NCBI GenBank assembly: GCA_016776905.1 | Contig: JADHSM010000012.1 | Span: forward strand, 1-64,000 | Reading direction: 5' to 3' | Length of the DNA: 64,000 nucleotides | From: Planctomycetota bacterium | GTDB lineage: Bacteria; Planctomycetota; UBA8108; UBA1146 | Part shown: piece by piece, positions 1 through 8,276 of the stretch | Position numbering within the stretch: position 1 is the stretch's first letter | Layout: each line of letters begins with the position of its first letter | Position numbers and translations under genes: made by a program | The notes under the pieces: model-generated | The model's input: only the letters and a program-made list of their open reading frames with translations | Told to the model about the DNA's origin: nothing | Databases searched by the model: none

Positions 1-1428
1 CAACAAGGCCAACAAGAGCAGAGAGAGAAAGTAGAAAGTCTTCAGGAAGCTGGAGAGCGTGCACAATCGGCTTCGGAAAAGTTATCCGGGGTCGCTGAGC
101 AAGCGCTGGATCAAGGTCCTTCTCGTCAGCAGGACGAACTCTCAGCAAAGGTGGAGAGTCTTGAAGAAAAGTTAGAGGGCCTCCAGAAGAAATTGGGATC
201 TGAAGAGAGTCTATCCCCTGAGGAAGACGAGGCCCTGCAGCAAAAGGTAGGAGAGGCTCAACGCGCTCTTCGTACTGCTCGTTCTGCGATGGACGCCGCC
301 TCAGAGAAGTTGAACTCGGGGCAGCGAGCCAGTGCCGAGCAAAGAGCGGCAGCTGAAGCACTCAGGCGGGCTCAAGAATCCCTTGAGGGGAGTGAGGACG
401 ATGCCTTGGCGCGCTTGCGACGTCAGCAGGATAGGACTCCCGAACTCGCTTCCAAGCAGGACGAACTGGAAAGATTGACCCGGCGCCGCGCCGAAGAAAT
501 CACAGACGATTCAGAGTCTTCTCAATCTCTACAACGAGCTGCAGAAAGTATGGATCAGGCGTCGGAAAGCCTCGAGCGTTCAGACGCATCGAGCGCCCGA
601 GAACAGCAGGAAGAAGCCCTAGAACAACTCAACCAAGAGCAGCAGAAACTGGAAGAGCAACAAGAGGAATTGGTCAACCTCAAGATGGAGCAGAAGCTGA
701 TCGATTTGATCGGGACTCTGGGTGATATGGCCACCTCGGTCGATGATATTCTTTCTGAAACAAAGGCGGTGGATGATTCTCTAGAGGGGGCTCGGCCCGG
801 GCGATCTCAGAGGGCTCGAATGAGACGTCTTGCTGGCAGAATCGAAGAGAATGAAGAATCTGGCCAAGAGGTGCTGGAAGCGATGGAAAAAGAACGGGTC
901 CGCGTCTTCTCTTACATTATGAAAGATCTTCTCTCAGATTTGGCGGAGGCCAGAGAAGGGTTGAGTCCCGGCAGTGATCCTGGATCGGAGACTCAGTTAT
1001 TACTGGGTGAAGTGCTCGAGGGAGTCCAGCGGTTGCGTGATTCTTTGGAAGAAGAACTTCGTCGAAGGAATGAGCAAGAGCAACAGCAGCAGCAACAACA
1101 ACAGCAACAACAGCAGCAGCAACAACCGCAGCCTCGATTAGTACCTCCGGCGGCGGAGCTTCTTGCCCTGAAACGGATGCAGGAAGAGGTCTTGCAAAGA
1201 ACTCGAAGGCTGGACGCTCGTCGGAAAGAGGGGGAGGAACTGAATCCCCTCGAAAAGCGTCTGTTGGAGAGATTGGTCCAGAGACAGGGTAGTATTCTTG
1301 AACTGACGGAACAGATCGCCAAAGATCTTCAGGAACAAATGGCACCCCCCGAAGTACAGGAATCTGCCCCGGAAGAGCTCGAAAGTGGCGAAATACCGGT
1401 TGAACCCACCCCTGGTGAAGACGGTTGA
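1..1428 (+). CDS. Coiled-coil Q/E-rich protein, 5'-truncated
   Basis: The frame is open from the first base and stops with TGA at 1426-1428, so the gene begins outside the window. The visible 475 residues are almost entirely charged helix (E, Q, R, L, A) with heptad-like spacing, which indicates a long coiled coil. There is a glutamine run at 1081-1125 and a Pro/Glu-rich C-terminus. No catalytic motif or membrane segment is seen in the visible part. It resembles the coiled-coil regions of large planctomycete DUF4175-like membrane proteins, but without the N-terminus that is only a guess. It probably shares its operon or neighbourhood with the next two secreted proteins. A GTG at 151 could serve as an internal start but is unlikely to be the real one, because the same coiled coil continues upstream of it. 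Confidence 0.75.
   Translation, partial: QQGQQEQREKVESLQEAGERAQSASEKLSGVAEQALDQGPSRQQDELSAKVESLEEKLEGLQKKLGSEESLSPEEDEALQQKVGEAQRALRTARSAMDAASEKLNSGQRASAEQRAAAEALRRAQESLEGSEDDALARLRRQQDRTPELASKQDELERLTRRRAEEITDDSESSQSLQRAAESMDQASESLERSDASSAREQQEEALEQLNQEQQKLEEQQEELVNLKMEQKLIDLIGTLGDMATSVDDILSETKAVDDSLEGARPGRSQRARMRRLAGRIEENEESGQEVLEAMEKERVRVFSYIMKDLLSDLAEAREGLSPGSDPGSETQLLLGEVLEGVQRLRDSLEEELRRRNEQEQQQQQQQQQQQQQQQPQPRLVPPAAELLALKRMQEEVLQRTRRLDARRKEGEELNPLEKRLLERLVQRQGSILELTEQIAKDLQEQMAPPEVQESAPEELESGEIPVEPTPGEDG
1081..1125 (+). repeat. CAA/CAG repeat coding polyglutamine
   Basis: Fifteen consecutive glutamine codons, a mix of CAA and CAG, inside the coiled-coil gene. The mixed codons make this an impure trinucleotide repeat. 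The antisense strand gives poly-Cys and poly-Val style reading frames here that are not genes. Confidence 0.9.
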
Positions 1429-1454
1429 AGGTAACAATTTTCCGAATTCAGGGT

Positions 1455-1460
1455 TATAAT
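1455..1460 (+). promoter_or_regulatory. Candidate -10 box (TATAAT)
   Basis: A perfect TATAAT lies in the gap between the coiled-coil gene and the secreted protein at 1570. No good -35 hexamer is found at the proper distance (TAACAA at 1432-1437 is poor). The call rests on the -10 match and the intergenic position only. Confidence 0.3.
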
Positions 1461-1569
1461 TAAGGATATGGACCACTCTGTCCTGAGTCAGGTTTGGTTC
1501 ACGTATACTTTAGAGTGTCGGATAAAGTGATATCCGATCGTAAGTTTGATCTTGAAAGTGAGTTTGTAG

Positions 1570-2097
1570 ATGAGTTCGCACGGGAAACTTCAACTTTTCG
1601 TGGGCCTTCTTTGCCTCTTTGTTTTCAACTTCGGACCTGTCATGGGTCAAGAAGCAGAAGGCACGGGTGGTGATTCTGCTCCAGTCCAACTGGAGGGGTT
1701 ACGAAAGAAGCCTGCAGTTGAGCAAGACTCCAAATCAGAGAACTCTGAGACGAATGCTGCAACAAAGTCTTCAGCAGATGAGAAGATCACGCCGAAGCCT
1801 GAAGAAGATGAAAAAGCTGAGCCGGAAGTACCCGCATCAGAGGAATCCGAAATCGAGAAGCAAATTGAACGCTGGAGCGAGGATGGCTTCGACGCGGATC
1901 CCCTGGATATTCTCGATGGGGCGAATCCATTAGGGAAAGTCGATCAGCTGGTGGATGAGATCTCTCGAAACATGAAAGAGATCGAGCGCCTTCTGGATCA
2001 GGATGATACCGGTGATTCCAATCAATCAGTTCAGCAGCAGACTCTTTCCAGAATCGATGAATTGATCAATGAGGTTCAGCGTCTAGGTGGCGGCTGA
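1570..2097 (+). CDS. Secreted protein, N-terminal part, ends at an in-frame TGA
   Basis: This 175-residue product starts with a signal peptide (hydrophobic core FVGLLCLFVFNF, likely cut after MGQ). A long acidic low-complexity stretch follows, then a conserved-looking helix with the sequence DEISRNMKEIERLL near residues 130-145. It ends GGG-TGA. The same frame stays open after this TGA up to 2487 and codes a Ser/Gly/Gln linker and a compact C-terminal segment. The intact protein was therefore probably about 305 residues, and this is only its first half. No enzymatic domain is recognised. Proteins of this shape, with a signal peptide, a helix, a low-complexity linker and a short GRWGRLP-type tail, are from memory typical of planctomycetes and of unknown function. 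The TGA may be a nonsense mutation, a sequencing error, a readthrough site or a recoded codon. Confidence 0.7.
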   Translation: MSSHGKLQLFVGLLCLFVFNFGPVMGQEAEGTGGDSAPVQLEGLRKKPAVEQDSKSENSETNAATKSSADEKITPKPEEDEKAEPEVPASEESEIEKQIERWSEDGFDADPLDILDGANPLGKVDQLVDEISRNMKEIERLLDQDDTGDSNQSVQQQTLSRIDELINEVQRLGGG

Positions 2098-2109
2098 AGT
2101 AGTGGATCT

Positions 2110-2128
2110 GGTTCCTCGTCGGGGAACC
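2110..2128 (+). promoter_or_regulatory. Hairpin 12 bases after the in-frame TGA
   Basis: GGTTCC and GGAACC form a perfect 6-bp stem around the 7-base loop TCGTCGG, starting 12 bases after the TGA at 2095-2097. The spacing and size resemble a bacterial SECIS hairpin, but the bulged U of the E. coli element is absent. It could also be chance in a Gly/Ser-coding stretch. Confidence 0.35.
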
Positions 2129-2184
2129 CTCAACCCTCCTCTTCTGGTCAAAAAGATCAAAAACAGTCTGGTCAGCAAAAATCA

Positions 2185-2487
2185 ATGGCGCAGAAGCAAG
2201 ACAAAGGTCAGCAGCGTCAATCTTCCTCGTCCGAGGAAGAGAAGAAGGAGTCGGGCCAAAAGGGCGATCCGAAGAACGGTGAGGCCGTGGCCAATAATAA
2301 GACCACCGAAGGGGATATCCCTCCGGATCAGGATGGCCAACTCAAAGACCGTCAAGGCGCAGGCCGCTGGGGTCGATTGCCGAAGACAGTAATCCAGAGA
2401 ATGTACGACAATGGAAGTCGCAAGCTTCCTGAGAAGTACCGTGTATTGCTTGAGGATTACTTTCGAAAGTTACCGGGGTCCAACTAA
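2185..2487 (+). CDS. In-frame continuation of the secreted protein (C-terminal part)
   Basis: The frame of the gene at 1570 continues from 2098 to the TAA at 2485-2487 with no further stop. The first ATG in it is at 2185, without a convincing ribosome binding site. The encoded tail is a Ser/Gln/Lys/Glu-rich linker, then a compact segment with GRWGRLPKTVIQRMYDNG, and then a helix ending EKYRVLLEDYFRKL. That last part looks like a genuine folded module. Because it follows a Gly/Ser linker in register, I read it as the second half of the same protein rather than a separate gene. Independent translation from 2185 by reinitiation after the TGA is possible. No function is known to me. Confidence 0.5.
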   Translation: MAQKQDKGQQRQSSSSEEEKKESGQKGDPKNGEAVANNKTTEGDIPPDQDGQLKDRQGAGRWGRLPKTVIQRMYDNGSRKLPEKYRVLLEDYFRKLPGSN

Positions 2488-2489
2488 TC

Positions 2490-3719
2490 TTGAACGAAGA
2501 CTCGTCTACAGATTCCATGAAGCAGTCAGCAGAGGACCCGCTCGAACCACAGGGATCCCGGGGGCTTACCTCGAGATCCATGTTTCGAATCATGGTGATT
2601 CTTTGTATTCCGATCCTCGTATTCGGGGCCTCTGTCACCTACGAATTACAGGCATGGGCCAGCGAGTCTCAAGACCCTGAGTCTGAGGACTCCACCTCTA
2701 AGCCTCAAGTCCAGGCTCCCCGAAAAAAACCTGCAAAGTCCTCGATTACCAGTCCTCTCCATGATGAGAAGAGTGAGCGTAGTATTCGCAAAGGGGTCCA
2801 ATTCCTCGTGCGTAAGCAAAATGGAGTTGGGGCTATCTCATCTTCTTATCCAGTCGCCGTCACTTCCTTGGCGGGGATGGCGTTATTGGGTGCAGGTGCT
2901 GAGTATGGTCTAGGGCCAGAAGGAAAAGCACTGGAAAAAGCTGTCGATTACTTGATCTCTCCGCTGCGTTCAGACGAGCGTGGATATTTGGAGGATCGGG
3001 GTGAAACCCGGTCTCGAATGCATGGTCATACGTACGCTATATTGTTTCTGAGCCAAGTGATTGGCCAAGTGCCGACACCTCAGCGAGAAGAGCAGTTACG
3101 CAAAGTGATCAGGGCGGGAGTTGATCTGATTTTATCGAGTCAGACCAACAAGGGAGGTTGGGGATACGATCCCGACGATCCTCTCGATGAAGCTTCATTG
3201 ACAGTCTGCTGCTTGCAGGCATTAAGAGCCGCGAAGGAATCAGGGTTTAATGTTCCTCCCGATCCTATCAATAAAGCGATCCAGTACCTTCAAGAGTGCT
3301 GCAGCGAAGACGGTTCCTTTAAGTACTCTTTGACGCGTTCGCAGGGTCGGACTTCCTTCGAAATCACGGCAGCTTCGATTTCCACAATGGATGCTGCTGG
3401 CGAATACGCTGCGGATGAGCGCTCTAGGGGTCTCGACTACATGAAGAAAGTGATTGAGAAGAAACTGAAGTATCGTCAGAGCTTTTTTAAGGCTGCTGGC
3501 AATTTCCCGTTTTACGGAAATTTTTACGTGGGACAGGTACTGCAACAGTCCAGAGGAGAACTTTGGCATCGTTGGAGTCACGCCATTTGGCCACAATTGA
3601 TAGATCTACAGGGAGAGTCAGGATCTTGGGAGAGTCGTTATGGGGAAGAATACGCAACTGCAATGGCGTTACTCATTCTCGAACTCCCGTTGGGATACCT
3701 ACCTCTATATGATCGTTAA
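2490..3719 (+). CDS. Membrane-anchored squalene-cyclase/prenyltransferase-like repeat protein
   Basis: The 409-residue product starts at TTG 2490; ATG 2517 is an in-frame alternative. One membrane segment lies near residues 31-50 (MFRIMVILCIPILVFGASVT), so the rest should be outside the cytoplasm. The body has repeats of the alpha-toroid fold of terpene cyclases and prenyltransferase beta subunits, for example QTNKGGWGYDPDDP with TVCCLQALRAA, and EDGSFKYSL. I do not see the DXDD acid motif of squalene-hopene cyclase, and the protein is shorter than a true cyclase. A structural or binding role is more likely than cyclisation. It begins two bases after the preceding frame's stop, which suggests co-transcription with the coiled-coil and secreted proteins upstream. 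Confidence 0.8.
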   Translation: MNEDSSTDSMKQSAEDPLEPQGSRGLTSRSMFRIMVILCIPILVFGASVTYELQAWASESQDPESEDSTSKPQVQAPRKKPAKSSITSPLHDEKSERSIRKGVQFLVRKQNGVGAISSSYPVAVTSLAGMALLGAGAEYGLGPEGKALEKAVDYLISPLRSDERGYLEDRGETRSRMHGHTYAILFLSQVIGQVPTPQREEQLRKVIRAGVDLILSSQTNKGGWGYDPDDPLDEASLTVCCLQALRAAKESGFNVPPDPINKAIQYLQECCSEDGSFKYSLTRSQGRTSFEITAASISTMDAAGEYAADERSRGLDYMKKVIEKKLKYRQSFFKAAGNFPFYGNFYVGQVLQQSRGELWHRWSHAIWPQLIDLQGESGSWESRYGEEYATAMALLILELPLGYLPLYDR

Positions 3720-3741
3720 AGAATTCAGCAGAGGATTGACG

Positions 3742-3843
3742 ATGCCAGAAGAAACAGAGAGTTCAAATCCGGTGGATGACGAAGGGCCTGAACCTCTTCC
3801 GAGAGTTCGACTCCTTCAAGGTTGGAAAGGGGAAACAAGATGA
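3742..3843 (+). CDS. Possible 33-residue leader peptide
   Basis: A short frame from ATG 3742 to TGA 3841-3843 codes a Glu/Pro-rich peptide. It has a modest GAGG ten bases upstream of the ATG. Its stop overlaps the start of the CorC-like gene (ATGA, 3840-3843), the usual sign of translational coupling. Nothing in the peptide is recognisable, and it may be an accidental frame. Confidence 0.3.
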   Translation: MPEETESSNPVDDEGPEPLPRVRLLQGWKGETR

Positions 3844-5144
3844 CAAATCTATCCTTGGATTTCCTTCCGCTTATTAATGGAGTTGCACTTTTCCTCTCTT
3901 TCTTTTTCGCATTGATCCGTCGCTGCTACCGCACGACGTCGACTGCTGAATACCATGGAGTTTTCGAGAAAAACGGAGAGAAAGATGAGTCGGAGAAGAT
4001 TCATCGTATCGATCTCATGTTGTGGATCCTTCAGTTCTTGATTCAAAGTGTGTGGGTAGGTTCTCTGCTCGTGCTCTCTGCTGAGGGGAAGGCTTGGTAT
4101 TCCGGAGTTCTCGAAAGCACCGGGATTCAAACGTGGTGGGCTGTGTTCTGGCTCCTCGAAGTCATGATTCTTGGCTTGGTGATCATTGAACTGTTACCAG
4201 AGGCGATTTCCATGTGGATTGGCGATCGCATCACTCGCAAGATTGTTCCATTTTTGGCGATTCTCGAAAAACTGTTTTCGCCGATCACTGGGAGCTTCAG
4301 GGGATTGAGGAGGGTGACCCTTCGAATCCTGGGAGGGCGCGCCGACCGTACAGACCAAGATCTTGCAGAGGCAGGAATCTTGGCTGCTGTGGAACTTGGG
4401 GAAAGGGAAGGGCTTCTCGAAAAAGGCGAAAAATCGATGATCGAATCGGTTTTACAATTCAGAGATGCCGAAGTGATCGAAGTGATGACTCCAAGAACAG
4501 ATATGGTTTGTTTTGAAGCTTCCGAAACGATCGAAGAGGTGATTCCTAAGGCTATCGCATGTGGACACTCTCGGATTCCAGTCTTTCGTAAAGAAGTGGA
4601 TGAAATAATCGGCGTTCTGTATGTCAAAGATCTTTTACGTCATGCTGCTGATGATGGATTGAAGACTCTGCATATTGAAAAGGTCGTCCGTAAAACTCAT
4701 TTCGTTCCTGAAACAAAAAATCTGAGAGAACTCCTCGGCGAGTTCCGGACAGAGCGCTTTCACATTGCAGTTGTTCTCGACGAATATGGTGGAACTTCGG
4801 GACTTGTGACGATTGAGGATATTCTTGAGGAGATCGTCGGCGAAATCGAAGACGAGTTTGATACCGCAGGCCGAGACCAAATTCGAAAGATTGATGAGAG
4901 AACGTATGATCTCGATGGTAGGACGAGTATTCTGGACGTGAATCGCGCTCTCTCGGTGAATATCCCTGATAATGACGACTATGAGACAGTTGCTGGATTT
5001 CTGTTTTCTGAAATGGGACATATTCCCAAAGAGGGAGAAGAATACTCCACTATAAAAATCAATTTCAAAGTGATTCGTGCTGATGAAAGAACCATCAAGA
5101 AAGTGCGTGCACAGGTTCAAGGATCGAGTCGGAACGGATCATAA
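3840..5144 (+). CDS. CNNM/CorC-HlyC family membrane protein with CBS pair
   Basis: The start is ATG 3840, after the ribosome site AAAGGGG; a TTG at 3822 is less likely. The 434-residue product has an N-terminal DUF21/CNNM-type domain with three or four membrane segments (around residues 8-26, 60-82 and 98-120). A cytoplasmic CBS pair follows at roughly 200-320 (VMTPRTDMVCFEAS and ALACGHSRIPVFR-like region), then a CorC_HlyC C-terminal domain around 345-430. In the second CBS motif, VVLDEYGGTSGLVTIEDILEE is typical of the family (19 of these residues lie near 300-320). Family members handle Mg2+/Co2+ efflux or are annotated as hemolysin-like. The exact substrate is not visible. The next gene, recO, begins immediately after its stop. 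Confidence 0.88.
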   Translation: MTNLSLDFLPLINGVALFLSFFFALIRRCYRTTSTAEYHGVFEKNGEKDESEKIHRIDLMLWILQFLIQSVWVGSLLVLSAEGKAWYSGVLESTGIQTWWAVFWLLEVMILGLVIIELLPEAISMWIGDRITRKIVPFLAILEKLFSPITGSFRGLRRVTLRILGGRADRTDQDLAEAGILAAVELGEREGLLEKGEKSMIESVLQFRDAEVIEVMTPRTDMVCFEASETIEEVIPKAIACGHSRIPVFRKEVDEIIGVLYVKDLLRHAADDGLKTLHIEKVVRKTHFVPETKNLRELLGEFRTERFHIAVVLDEYGGTSGLVTIEDILEEIVGEIEDEFDTAGRDQIRKIDERTYDLDGRTSILDVNRALSVNIPDNDDYETVAGFLFSEMGHIPKEGEEYSTIKINFKVIRADERTIKKVRAQVQGSSRNGS

Positions 5145-5900
5145 ATGAAAGGGTCATTTCGAACTCGGGCGCTGGTTTTAAAAACCACGGATTACTCCGA
5201 GACCTCTCAAGTGATCCGCGTTTTTGCAAGAGACCATGGAATATTAGATCTTTTAGCCAAAGGGTCTCGTCGTCCGGCGAGAAAGTCTTCTTCGTTTCAT
5301 GCACCTTTCGATCTTGGTGGGTGGTATGACCTCAACTTCAAACAGCGAAGTGGTGATCTTCATCTCGCCACCGAGGCACGTCTGGTCGAAGGATTTGGCC
5401 ACCTGAGAGATGATCTTGCGACATGGTTAGATGCCACACTTTCCCTCGACATCCTGCGTAACCTGTTGACGCCAGGCGACCCTAACAATGAATTACTTCG
5501 TGAGACATTGCAGTATTTCAAGCTGCTCTCTGCACGCAGGGGCAGGAGACGGCTTAGAAATCGGTTTTTTCAGACGGTTTTAGCCGCCAGCGGAGTCATG
5601 CCCTCATGGAACCATTGCTCAGATTGCGAATCTCCTCTGGCCGAGTTCTCGGTAAATGGCGTTTCTCTCGAGTTGCCTGCAGGGCTTCTTTGCGGCAATT
5701 GTAGAACTTCTAGAGGCCGCTTTTTGATCGATAATGAACTCCTAACCTATCTGAGAGCTGATTCAGGCAGAGATTGGGGGCTTGTGCCCTCGTGGGAGGT
5801 CCCCCAGCCTGTGGTCTTACGGGGATGGGAGATACTCAGTTCCCTCTTATGGCATCACTTGGAGAGGCCGCCCAGGTCGCTAAGATACTTACGCGTGTGA
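5145..5900 (+). CDS. recO: DNA repair protein RecO
   Basis: The 251-residue product matches RecO in length and order. There is an N-terminal OB-fold (RTRALVLKTTDYSETSQVIRVF and GILDLLAKGSRR) and a helical middle. A zinc-binding cluster of the form CxxC...CxxC follows (CSDC near 162-165 and CGNC near 188-191). RecO loads RecA on SSB-coated DNA in the RecFOR gap-repair pathway. The ATG directly follows the stop of the CorC-like gene with no gap, so the two are probably translated together. The C-terminus is short but complete. Confidence 0.9.
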   Translation: MKGSFRTRALVLKTTDYSETSQVIRVFARDHGILDLLAKGSRRPARKSSSFHAPFDLGGWYDLNFKQRSGDLHLATEARLVEGFGHLRDDLATWLDATLSLDILRNLLTPGDPNNELLRETLQYFKLLSARRGRRRLRNRFFQTVLAASGVMPSWNHCSDCESPLAEFSVNGVSLELPAGLLCGNCRTSRGRFLIDNELLTYLRADSGRDWGLVPSWEVPQPVVLRGWEILSSLLWHHLERPPRSLRYLRV

Positions 5901-5939
5901 TTCGCAGTTTGCTGCGAATTCAGGGAAGGGGAATAGATC

Positions 5940-6866
5940 TTGTCAGGCAATCTTACTTTGATGTTGCTGATTACAGTTTTTCAGTCTGCTCCAGCCGTAG
6001 CAGATAAGGAACTTTCTGCTCTGATTCAGGAAGCCAGTTTTGCTCTCGAATCTGGTCGAGCAGCGGAGGCTGCTGCCCTCTATGAGGATGTGATCGATCT
6101 TTACCTTTACGAAACAGATGGCAATGCAACGGGGCCCATCATATCGAAGGTGCGGCTAGATCTAACACGTGCACTCGTAGAGATGCGGCAATACGACGAT
6201 GCACTCCGAATTACAGAAGATATCTTCGATTCGGATCCCGGTCCTCAGACACTCGCTGAGTCATTACAGATTCGTTTCAACATTGGATTCTCGTATCTCA
6301 CTGGATCGACCCGAAGACTCTTTGGCCTTGAAGTCAGTGCCGAAAGACGAGGTCTCGAAGTATTGAATGAGTTGATCAAAGATTACCCATTCATGGATTT
6401 CACAGACGATGCCATCTTTCATTGTGGGAACTGGTACCTCAAAAATGATTCTCCTGAAGATGCTGAAAGATACTTCACCCGACTCATTCGGGAGTACCCA
6501 GAAAGTGAATGGTCTGCGGCTTCACAACTGCTTGCAGGTGATGCCTCGATGGCGCAGTTAAAAGGCGTTGATTACGATCTTGGAATTCTGGTCTCGGCAG
6601 AGAGGCATTACAGAAGATACTTGCGACTTTTCCCAGGGCAGGGAGATAGCGCCAGAGCCAGAGAGAAGCTTTCTGATATCAGACTCTTTAAGGCGAGAAG
6701 AAGAATTGCGATCGCGGACTTCTATATTCGAATAAAAAAATTCGGATCTGCGAGGATCTATCTCGAAAAAGTAATTCAAGAGGCCGCTGAAACTCCAGAA
6801 GCTCAAGAAGCGAGAGAAGTTCTGGACTCTATCAGGGGTAAAAAAGAGGAAGAAGGTACTCAGTGA
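5940..6866 (+). CDS. Periplasmic TPR protein, BamD/CpoB-like
   Basis: The start is TTG 5940, preceded by a strong GGAAGGGG about eight bases upstream; ATG 5961 is the alternative. A short signal peptide ends near APAVADK and has no lipobox cysteine, so the protein is probably soluble in the periplasm rather than a lipoprotein like true BamD. The 308 residues hold several TPR-type helical pairs, including DDAIFHCGNWYLKNDSPEDA followed by a repeat ending REYPESEW. That pattern is common in BamD, YbgF/CpoB and related envelope assembly factors. It overlaps lptE by four bases, which ties it to outer-membrane assembly. Its exact partner is not shown by the sequence. Confidence 0.8.
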   Translation: MSGNLTLMLLITVFQSAPAVADKELSALIQEASFALESGRAAEAAALYEDVIDLYLYETDGNATGPIISKVRLDLTRALVEMRQYDDALRITEDIFDSDPGPQTLAESLQIRFNIGFSYLTGSTRRLFGLEVSAERRGLEVLNELIKDYPFMDFTDDAIFHCGNWYLKNDSPEDAERYFTRLIREYPESEWSAASQLLAGDASMAQLKGVDYDLGILVSAERHYRRYLRLFPGQGDSARAREKLSDIRLFKARRRIAIADFYIRIKKFGSARIYLEKVIQEAAETPEAQEAREVLDSIRGKKEEEGTQ

Positions 6867-7429
6867 AGCTTTCTGTTTTAAAAAAGACTTCACAGGGTCA
6901 TGGGTTTCTTTCGATGCTACTGATGTTCCTGATTCCAGGAACGGTGATCTTGAGTGCTCTATTGGTGTCTGGATGCGGGTATTCTCCGGGATACAAGTTA
7001 CCCCGAGGCGTTTCCAGGATATCCATTCCAACCTTTAGAAATGAAACTATCCCATTTCGTAAGGATCTTGAATTCGAACTGACACGATCGGTGCGGCGTG
7101 AGTTTCAATTGTTGACGTCCGCTGAGGTCGTTTCTGCCGACAGGGCAAATGCGACCCTCAAAGGAACGATTATTCGATTTGAAGAAGGCGTTCTAGTGGA
7201 GAGTGGCTCTGGCGAGATTCAGGAATCAGGGATACTTGTCGAAGTCGGAATACAATTGCTGCGAACTCGAGATCAGCGTGTGTTGATCGAGAGAGTTGTC
7301 AGCGGAAGGGCTTCCTATTCTGTGGCCTCGGGTGAGGATATTGGAGTGGCTCGTTTGGAAGCCGTTAATGATATTGCTCGACGAATTATTGCCGACATTG
7401 AACCTTGGAGTGGTCCGTCAGAAGAGTAG
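6863..7429 (+). CDS. lptE: LPS-assembly lipoprotein LptE
   Basis: The GTG start at 6863 overlaps the stop of the TPR gene. The signal peptide carries a lipobox LVSGC with the lipidated Cys at residue 38. The body has the family pattern of Planctomycetes-type LptE: GYSPGYKLPRGVSRISIPTF, then a FELTRSVRREF helix and alternating beta strands ending in a helix before IIADIEPW. LptE plugs the LptD outer-membrane LPS translocon. Its presence supports an LPS-bearing outer membrane. The length of 188 residues is normal. Confidence 0.85.
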   Translation: MKLSVLKKTSQGHGFLSMLLMFLIPGTVILSALLVSGCGYSPGYKLPRGVSRISIPTFRNETIPFRKDLEFELTRSVRREFQLLTSAEVVSADRANATLKGTIIRFEEGVLVESGSGEIQESGILVEVGIQLLRTRDQRVLIERVVSGRASYSVASGEDIGVARLEAVNDIARRIIADIEPWSGPSEE

Positions 7430-7457
7430 GAACAACCAGGAGTGAGAGGACGTTGAA

Positions 7458-8276
7458 TTGGTGACAAAGGTCCTCGGGATCCTGAATGTCACCCCCGATT
7501 CATTTAGTGACGGGGGGAACTGGATCGATATCGACTCGGCTCTCATGAGAGCATCCCAAATGGCTGCACAAGGGGCCGATGCCATCGATGTCGGAGGCGA
7601 ATCGACTCGACCTGGAAGTCGAGCAATATCCATCCAGGAAGAATTAGACCGTATCCTTCCTCCTCTCGAAAAATTAAAGAGTGAAGTGGCGCTGCCGATC
7701 AGTATTGATACCCGAAGGGTAGAAGTGGCTCGAGCGGCGGTCGATTTAGGAGCCAGTATTATCAATGATACTTCTGCTCTTCGCGATGATCCCGACTTGG
7801 TAGATCTCGTGATTTCGAAGTCTCTTGATGTTGTATTGATGCACAGAAAAGGCACTCCTGTGGATATGCAGGAGAGCCCTTCATACGGAGACGTCATCCT
7901 TGAGATCAGTGAGTTCTTCAGAGAAAGATTAGACTTTTTCCGCTCCCGAGGGGGGGACCCCGATAATGTGATTCTCGACCCCGGAATCGGATTTGGGAAG
8001 CGTCTGGAGGATAACTTTCGTATCGCATCCGAATTGGAGAGATTCCATGATCTGGGAGTACCCCTTATGCTGGGTGCATCCCGGAAGGCATGCACCGGTG
8101 TTCTCGATGGAAGTTCGGTAGACGACAGATTGCCAGGCTCGCTGGCTTTTGTTTCCCGAGCTCATCAGGCTAAGGTGGAATGGGTCCGGGTTCATGACGT
8201 AGATGAAACAGTTCGATTTCTCAAAGTGTTGACGGCATTGGATCGTCAAGCATGCCGAATGGAAGGGCAGTCTTGA
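7458..8276 (+). CDS. folP: Dihydropteroate synthase
   Basis: The 272-residue product has the family motifs: LGILNVTPDSFSDGG at the N-terminus for pterin diphosphate binding, DVGGESTRPGS near residues 45-55, SIDTRR, ASIINDTSA, and DPGIGFGKRLEDN. The last loop has GASRKACTG where most enzymes have GxSRKxxxG. It joins p-aminobenzoate to dihydropterin pyrophosphate in folate synthesis. TTG 7458 has GAGAGGA seven bases upstream; GTG 7461 is also possible. The gene sits between lptE and cdaA, as folP often precedes cdaA or glmM in bacterial operons. Confidence 0.95.
   Translation: MVTKVLGILNVTPDSFSDGGNWIDIDSALMRASQMAAQGADAIDVGGESTRPGSRAISIQEELDRILPPLEKLKSEVALPISIDTRRVEVARAAVDLGASIINDTSALRDDPDLVDLVISKSLDVVLMHRKGTPVDMQESPSYGDVILEISEFFRERLDFFRSRGGDPDNVILDPGIGFGKRLEDNFRIASELERFHDLGVPLMLGASRKACTGVLDGSSVDDRLPGSLAFVSRAHQAKVEWVRVHDVDETVRFLKVLTALDRQACRMEGQS

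Noticed and set aside
917-1476. Long minus-strand frames opposite the glutamine run (poly-Cys and poly-Val products)
   Set aside because: They mirror the CAA/CAG repeat and coiled-coil codons of the plus-strand gene and have no start signals or homologous features.
3761-3770. GTTCAAATCC resembling a tRNA T-loop
   Set aside because: No acceptor, D or anticodon arms can be built around it.
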